The translations under genes and the position numbers were made by a program. Below the pieces are notes generated by a model that saw nothing but the letters and a program-made list of their open reading frames with translations, was not told the DNA's origin and made no database searches. Positions 5,118 through 8,205 of a DNA stretch of 8,205 nucleotides are shown one piece after another. Location: assembly GCA_034664105.1 (NCBI GenBank), contig JAXDIH010000153.1, positions 1 to 8,205 of the forward strand, read 5' to 3'. The first letter of the stretch is position 1, and every line of letters starts with the position of its first letter. This DNA comes from JACVRW01 sp034664105 (GTDB lineage: Bacteria > Actinomycetota > Thermoleophilia > Solirubrobacterales > Thermoleophilaceae).

Positions 5118-6019
5118 AGCGCCTCCTCCAGCCGGTCCGACAGCAGCTCCAGCTCGCGCCGCTGCGGCTCGGGCTCGAACAGGTACGGCAGCGTCGTGAC
5201 CGGCGCTCGCACCTCCGCCCGCAGACGCTCCAGCTGCTCCCGATGCCCGCGCGCCCGTTGCGCCTCGACCAGCGCAGCGGCCACCGCGGGCCCGTCGTGC
5301 GCGCGCAGGCGCTCCAGCTCGCGCGCGTCGAAGCGCTCGGGCAGCACGGCGTTGGCCACCACCTGGTCGATCTCCAGATCGAGGTCCTCGGCCAGCCGGC
5401 GCTCCAGATCCACCGTCTCGTTCACCGGCATCTCCTCCGGCAGCGCCACCGACAGCACACCGGTCGCCGAGCGGTCGCGCAGGAAGCCGTCGATCGACGT
5501 GGCCTGGCGTGCGATCGGTCCCACGCGCGCGATGTTGGCGTAGGTGCGCGGCGCGCGCAGCAGCGCCAGCGCGTGACCGGTCGCCGGGGCATCCATGATG
5601 ACCGTGTCGAACGACGTGCCGCCGGTGCGGCGCCGGTCCTGCGCCAGGTCCCAGACCTTGCCCATCGTCACCAGCTCGGTCACTCCGGGTGCGGCAGCGG
5701 TGAGGTAGCCGAACAGCCGGCTGTGACCCAGCAGGCCGGCGAGCGCGCCCGACTTGAGCTGGTGGCGCAGCCACTCGTGCATGGCGCGCTCGGGCTGGAC
5801 CGACACCGAGAACAACCCGGGCGCCAGCTCCACCTCGTCGTGCCCCACGTCGTGCACGCCGAACAGCCCGGCCAGCCGCTCCTGCTGGGCCACCTCGCAG
5901 ACCACCGTGCGCTTCCCGCGCCGCGCCGAAAGCAGGCCGAGGGCGGCCGCGACGGTGGTCTTGCCCACACCGCCCTTGCCGGTCACCACCACCAGCCGCT
6001 TGTCGAGCAGCGCGGACAT
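5114..6019 (-). CDS. ArsA/Get3-like ATPase, Rv3679-type subunit with canonical deviant Walker A
   Basis: The 301-aa product has the full deviant Walker A GKGGVGKTT at 14-22, with signature Lys15 and catalytic-loop Lys20. In Get3/ArsA/MinD proteins the first lysine reaches across the dimer to the partner's nucleotide. The switch I aspartate motif is replaced by VCEVAQQERLAGLFG, and the switch II region is DTVIMDAPATGHALALLRAP (Asp143), close to the Get3 DTAPTGH pattern. APGVTELVTMGKVWDLAQ recalls M. tuberculosis Rv3679, which precedes Rv3680 in the same order as here. One cysteine is present, in VVCEV, and there is no CxxC, so neither arsenite binding nor a Get3-type zinc dimer is expected. 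The ATG at 6019 gives the usual N-terminus with the P-loop about 13 residues in; there is no Shine-Dalgarno, and TAGCGT lies 7 bases upstream. Promoter of a two-gene operon. Targeting of membrane proteins, as by eukaryotic Get3, is only an analogy. Confidence 0.9.
   Translation of the reverse strand: MSALLDKRLVVVTGKGGVGKTTVAAALGLLSARRGKRTVVCEVAQQERLAGLFGVHDVGHDEVELAPGLFSVSVQPERAMHEWLRHQLKSGALAGLLGHSRLFGYLTAAAPGVTELVTMGKVWDLAQDRRRTGGTSFDTVIMDAPATGHALALLRAPRTYANIARVGPIARQATSIDGFLRDRSATGVLSVALPEEMPVNETVDLERRLAEDLDLEIDQVVANAVLPERFDARELERLRAHDGPAVAAALVEAQRARGHREQLERLRAEVRAPVTTLPYLFEPEPQRRELELLSDRLEEAL
5122..5129 (-). promoter_or_regulatory. Strong ribosome binding site that fixes the GTG start of the second ATPase gene
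   Basis: On the minus strand GGAGGAGG lies 4 bases before the GTG at 5117, inside the last codons of the upstream gene. Together with the GTGA overlap it identifies GTG as the start and implies efficient re-initiation and near-equal production of the two ATPase subunits. Confidence 0.75.
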
Positions 6020-6026
6020 CGAGCGG

Positions 6027-6036
6027 ACGCTAGCGT
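6027..6036. promoter_or_regulatory. Perfect 10-bp palindrome centred in a 25-bp divergent gap; candidate bidirectional -10
   Basis: ACGCTAGCGT lies almost exactly in the middle of the 25 bases (6020-6044) between the ATPase operon start and the SIS gene start. Read either way it offers TAGCGT, a TANNNT-type -10 hexamer: 8 bases before the GTG on the plus strand and 7 bases before the ATG on the minus strand. Both genes lack a Shine-Dalgarno, so both could be leaderless and fired from one symmetric element. No clear -35 was found on either side. Alternatively it is half of a repressor site. Confidence 0.45.
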
Positions 6037-6044
6037 GACGCCAA

Positions 6045-6992
6045 GTGACCGAGCTCGAAAGCGCCATCCACGCGCAGCCGGACGAGCTGCGTCGGCTCGC
6101 CTCGCTCGACCTGCCTCCGGCCGCCAAGCGGCTGGCCGCCGGGGAGCGCGTCTGGCTCGTCGGCACGGGGACCAGCTGGCACGCCGCGGAGCTGGGGGCC
6201 GCGATGCTCGGCCGGGCAGGGGTCGATGCGCGCTTCGCCACTTCCAACGAGTTCGTCCGCCGCGCGCCGCTGCGCGCCGGGGATGGCGTGATCCTGATCT
6301 CGCACACGGGCGAGACCGCGTACGCGCGCGCCGCCCGGCAGCGTGCGCTGGACATGGGGGCCGAGACCGTGTCGATCACCGCCGCCGGGAACGACTGGCC
6401 CGAGGCGATCGAGACCGGCGCGCGCGAGCGCGCCGAGACGTACACGCGCAGCTACACCTCCGCGCTGGCCGTGCTGGCGCTGATCGCGGGCGAGCTGGGG
6501 GCGGGGGGCCTCGGGCCCGAGGCGGTGGTGGCGGCCGCGAATGCCACCGAGGCCGCCCTGAGCGCCCCGGACGACTTCCCGCAGCCCGCCCGGCTGACCG
6601 TGCTCGCCGGCTTCGGCCCCGATGCCGTCACCGCGCGCGAGGGTGCCCTGAAGCTGCGCGAGGCCGCTCGGCTCCCCGCCGAGGGCTACGACGCCGAGTA
6701 TCTCCTGCACGGCAACGCCGTGCCGCTCGGCGACCAGGACGCCCTGATCGTGCTCGGCCGCGACGCCGACGGCTTCCTGGCCCAGCTCGCGCAGGCCGCG
6801 CGCGCGGCCGGCGTGCCGACCGTCGAGCTCGAGCAGCCCCAGCCGGCCGACGAGCTGATGGCCCAGATACCTCTCACAGCTCGCCTGCAGCTGCTGGCGC
6901 TGCGTCGCGCCGAGGCCGGCGGGCACGACCCGGACAAGGTCATAACCGGCCCCTGGGACGACGAGAAGCTCTGGGCGACCGGGGGCCCATAG
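6045..6992 (+). CDS. Double-SIS-domain protein, GlmS isomerase/aminosugar-phosphate deaminase-like
   Basis: The 315-aa product has two sugar isomerase (SIS) domains. The first has the phosphosugar-binding VGTGTSWHAAELG (39-51) and LISHTGETAYA (84-94), equivalent to the GTS.HAA and SQSGET motifs of GlmS. The second has LAGFGPDAVTAREGALKLREAARLPAE, with Glu206 at the GlmS EGALKLKE catalytic position, and a LHGN segment with His222 where GlmS has its ring-opening His. The N-terminal glutamine amidotransferase domain of GlmS is absent, and so is the C-terminal AKSVTVE ending. This fits ammonia-independent isomerases or deaminases (NagB-II/AgaS/FrlB-like) acting on a hexosamine or ketosamine phosphate. 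The exact substrate cannot be read from sequence. The start is GTG at 6045: no Shine-Dalgarno, TAGCGT 8 bases upstream. It diverges from the ATPase operon across 25 bp, suggesting shared control. Confidence 0.85.
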   Translation: MTELESAIHAQPDELRRLASLDLPPAAKRLAAGERVWLVGTGTSWHAAELGAAMLGRAGVDARFATSNEFVRRAPLRAGDGVILISHTGETAYARAARQRALDMGAETVSITAAGNDWPEAIETGARERAETYTRSYTSALAVLALIAGELGAGGLGPEAVVAAANATEAALSAPDDFPQPARLTVLAGFGPDAVTAREGALKLREAARLPAEGYDAEYLLHGNAVPLGDQDALIVLGRDADGFLAQLAQAARAAGVPTVELEQPQPADELMAQIPLTARLQLLALRRAEAGGHDPDKVITGPWDDEKLWATGGP

Positions 6993-7002
6993 CGCCTCGG
7001 TC

Positions 7003-7020
7003 GGAAGGAATCATCCTTCC
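7003..7020. terminator. GGAAGGA/TCCTTCC hairpin after the SIS gene
   Basis: GGAAGGA (7003-7009) and TCCTTCC (7014-7020) form a perfect 7-bp stem with an ATCA loop, 10 bases after the SIS stop and 45 bases before the parA start. The T-run needed for a classical intrinsic terminator is missing. It could be a transcript end for the SIS gene or an operator in the parA promoter region; position slightly favours a terminator. Confidence 0.4.
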
Positions 7021-7054
7021 ACGTGCGAATACGCCCTTCGTAATGGGACTACTT

Positions 7055-7060
7055 CGGAGG
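7055..7060 (+). promoter_or_regulatory. Ribosome binding site deciding the GTG start of parA
   Basis: CGGAGG is followed by 5 bases and then GTG at 7066. The overlapping ATG at 7064 is out of frame and hits TGA at once, so GTG is the real start. The presence of a leader and a standard Shine-Dalgarno contrasts with the divergent genes upstream. Confidence 0.75.
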
Positions 7061-7065
7061 CTCAT

Positions 7066-7833
7066 GTGACCGTCGCGGCCAAGGTCATAGCGTTCACCAA
7101 CCAGAAGGGCGGCGTGGCCAAGACGACCACCACCCTCAACCTTGCTGCGGCGTTCGCCGAGCGGGATCACCGCGTTCTCTGCATCGATCTCGACCCGCAG
7201 GGCAACCTCACCATGAGCCAGGGCATCGATCCCGACACGCTCGAGGTGTCGATGTACGACGTCCTGGTGCACCAGGTCTCGATCCGCGAGGTGATCCGCA
7301 AGCGCGAGGTGGACATCGCGTGCGCGTCGATCGACCTGGCCGGAGCGGAGATCGCGATGTCCACGATGATCGGCCGGGAGCGCGCCCTGAAGAAGGCGCT
7401 GGCGCCGATTCAAGAGGACTACGACTACATGTTCATCGACACTCCGCCGAGCCTCGGGCTGCTCACGATCAACGCCCTGACGGCCTCCCAGAAGGTGATC
7501 GTCCCCGTCCAGTGCGAATATCTCTCGATGCGTGGGCTGATTCAGCTCCAGAACACGCTGTCCATGGTTCGCGAAGAGCTCAACCCGGATATCGAGATAG
7601 AGGGCATCCTGCCGACGTTGGTGGACAACCGCACCGTGCATGCCAAGGAGGCGATCGAGATCCTGGAGGAGAACTTCGGGGATCGCGTCTTCACCTCGCG
7701 CATCAACAAGACGGTCCGGTTTGCCGAGGCTCCGGTAAAGGGGATGTCCGTGCTCAAGTACGACCCCGACGGCAAGGCGGCATACGCCTACCGGCAACTG
7801 GCGGAGGAGGTCCTGGCGAATGGCAAGCGGTAA
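7066..7833 (+). CDS. parA: ParA/Soj-family partitioning ATPase
   Basis: The 255-aa product is a complete small ParA without an N-terminal HTH. The deviant Walker A is KGGVAKTTTT (14-23), with signature Lys14 and Lys19; Ala18 replaces the commoner Gly. The switch I/Walker A' is IDLDPQGNLT (40-49, Asp43 catalytic in the family). Walker B is FIDTPPSLGLLTINAL (Asp125). The C-terminal VRFAEAPVKGMSVLKYDP matches the Soj-type VRLSEAPSHG.PVL.YDP block. ParA dimerises on ATP, coats the nucleoid non-specifically, and is released when a partner stimulates hydrolysis, moving DNA or protein cargo. The start is GTG with a good Shine-Dalgarno. The gene overlaps the next one by 14 bases, a classic partner arrangement, but that partner does not look like ParB in the visible part. 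So it could be the chromosomal segregation ParA or an 'orphan' ParA that positions a protein cargo. Confidence 0.92.
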   Translation: MTVAAKVIAFTNQKGGVAKTTTTLNLAAAFAERDHRVLCIDLDPQGNLTMSQGIDPDTLEVSMYDVLVHQVSIREVIRKREVDIACASIDLAGAEIAMSTMIGRERALKKALAPIQEDYDYMFIDTPPSLGLLTINALTASQKVIVPVQCEYLSMRGLIQLQNTLSMVREELNPDIEIEGILPTLVDNRTVHAKEAIEILEENFGDRVFTSRINKTVRFAEAPVKGMSVLKYDPDGKAAYAYRQLAEEVLANGKR

Positions 7834-8205
7834 GAGGGCGAGCATGCGCGAGGGGCCCCTGGCCCAGCTGTTCCGTAAAACGGAGGACGACGCGACGCCC
7901 GAGGCAAGCAGCCCGGAGTCGCAGGCTCCCAGCGAGCCTCGCACCGGCCGTCCGCTGCCCGAGGACGGGCCCAGTCCCCAGGCCACCCGGCAGGTGCCCG
8001 AGCCGCAGGCCCAGGAGGAGCATTCCGAGGACCGCTCGTTCGAGCAGCGCGCCACCGAGGCCGCCCGCCGCGCCGAGGAGCGCGCGCGCCGGCGCGAGGA
8101 GGAGTCGCACCGCGAACGGGGCTGGAGCCGCTACGAGGGCGTGCCCTCGCCCGAGGAGCGTCTGCGTTCGGTCTTCTCCGCGGACATCCCGGAGAACATC
8201 CTCGA
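7820..8205 (+). CDS. Disordered, charged N-terminus of an unidentified ParA-linked protein (runs off window)
   Basis: The frame stays open from ATG 7820 to the window end (128 residues, 3' end missing). That ATG overlaps the end of parA by 14 bases and follows GGAGGAGG (7803-7810) with a 9-base gap. A second in-frame ATG at 7844, after AGAGGG, would begin MREGPLAQLFR and is a serious alternative. Residues 1-20 are basic and short-helical. Residues 21-72 are Pro/Glu/Gln/Ser-rich and surely disordered. Residues 74-100 are a dense Arg/Glu helix, coiled-coil-like or a single charged helix. Residues 102-128 turn more ordered, ending SPEERLRSVFSADIPENIL. No ParB motif such as GERR is visible. I have a vague recollection of similar linkers preceding the GTPase domain of FtsZ-like proteins in Thermoleophilia, which cannot be verified here. 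Function unknown; a ParA partner is inferred from the overlap. Confidence 0.7.
   Translation, partial: MASGKRASMREGPLAQLFRKTEDDATPEASSPESQAPSEPRTGRPLPEDGPSPQATRQVPEPQAQEEHSEDRSFEQRATEAARRAEERARRREEESHRERGWSRYEGVPSPEERLRSVFSADIPENIL

Noticed and set aside
5118..5774. Upstream extension of the second ATPase gene to 572 aa
   Set aside because: It overlaps the first ATPase in another frame and is Ala/Gly/Arg low-complexity. The GTGA overlap and GGAGGAGG fix the start at 5117.
4056..6019. Arsenical resistance operon
   Set aside because: The proteins are ArsA-like in fold, but the arsenite-binding cysteines are missing and no arsR, arsB, arsC or arsD is nearby. They fit the Rv3679/Rv3680 type better.
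6020..6445. Upstream extension of the first ATPase gene to 443 aa
   Set aside because: It would lie antisense to the SIS domain gene; the ATPase family starts just before the P-loop, as with ATG 6019.
7020..7025. parS-like site CACGTG upstream of parA
   Set aside because: Only the 6-bp core matches the parS consensus TGTTTCACGTGAAACA; the flanks do not, and CACGTG occurs several times by chance in this GC-rich window.
5243..7069. 608-aa plus-strand frame across the ATPase and SIS genes
   Set aside because: Arg/Ala-rich translation with no motif, a shadow of two well-supported genes.

Overview
The window is very GC-rich, with codons ending mostly in G or C and almost no intergenic space. The gene families point to a high-GC actinobacterium: an AIM24-type protein, an HxlR regulator, a mycobacterial-type pair of Get3/ArsA-like ATPases, and a Soj-type ParA. 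My recollection of similar proteins in Solirubrobacterales (class Thermoleophilia) makes that group my best guess. This is inference, because no marker gene is present.

Layout. (1) Bases 1-166 are the 3' end of an AIM24-family gene. A 115-bp spacer packed with inverted repeats follows. (2) An HxlR-family regulator (282-647, +) converges on, and overlaps by 85 bp, an isoprenoid pair on the minus strand. That pair is a phytoene/squalene synthase-family gene (2547 to 1720) coupled through an ATGA overlap to a geranylgeranyl-reductase-like FAD oxidoreductase (1723 to 563). (3) The synthase diverges, across a 42-bp gap full of palindromes, from a 489-aa protein of unknown function (2590-4059, +). 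It has a possible degenerate ApeA/HEPN-like region and a Pro-Glu tail. (4) That gene shares a CTAG double stop with a minus-strand operon of two ArsA/Get3-like ATPases (6019 to 5114, then 5117 to 4056, GTGA overlap). They resemble M. tuberculosis Rv3679/Rv3680. (5) Only 25 bp, centred on a perfect 10-bp palindrome, separate this operon from a divergent double-SIS sugar-phosphate isomerase-like gene (6045-6992, +). (6) A 73-bp spacer with a hairpin and a good ribosome binding site leads to parA (7066-7833, +). The parA gene overlaps the start of a disordered, charged protein that runs off the window (7820-8205, +).

How the genes work together. Three couplings are directly supported by gene overlaps: synthase with FAD reductase (membrane isoprenoid or carotenoid chemistry), the two Get3-like ATPases (probably a heteromeric ATPase in which only one subunit keeps the signature lysine), and ParA with its downstream partner. 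The other links are neighbourhood only.

A recurring pattern is that five genes at first or divergent positions lack a usable Shine-Dalgarno sequence, and three of them have a TANNNT hexamer 7-8 nt before the start codon. Genes inside operons, and parA, mostly have strong GGAGG-type sites. This suggests leaderless transcription from very compact and partly bidirectional promoters. I found no tRNA, rRNA, CRISPR array, transposase or attachment site.
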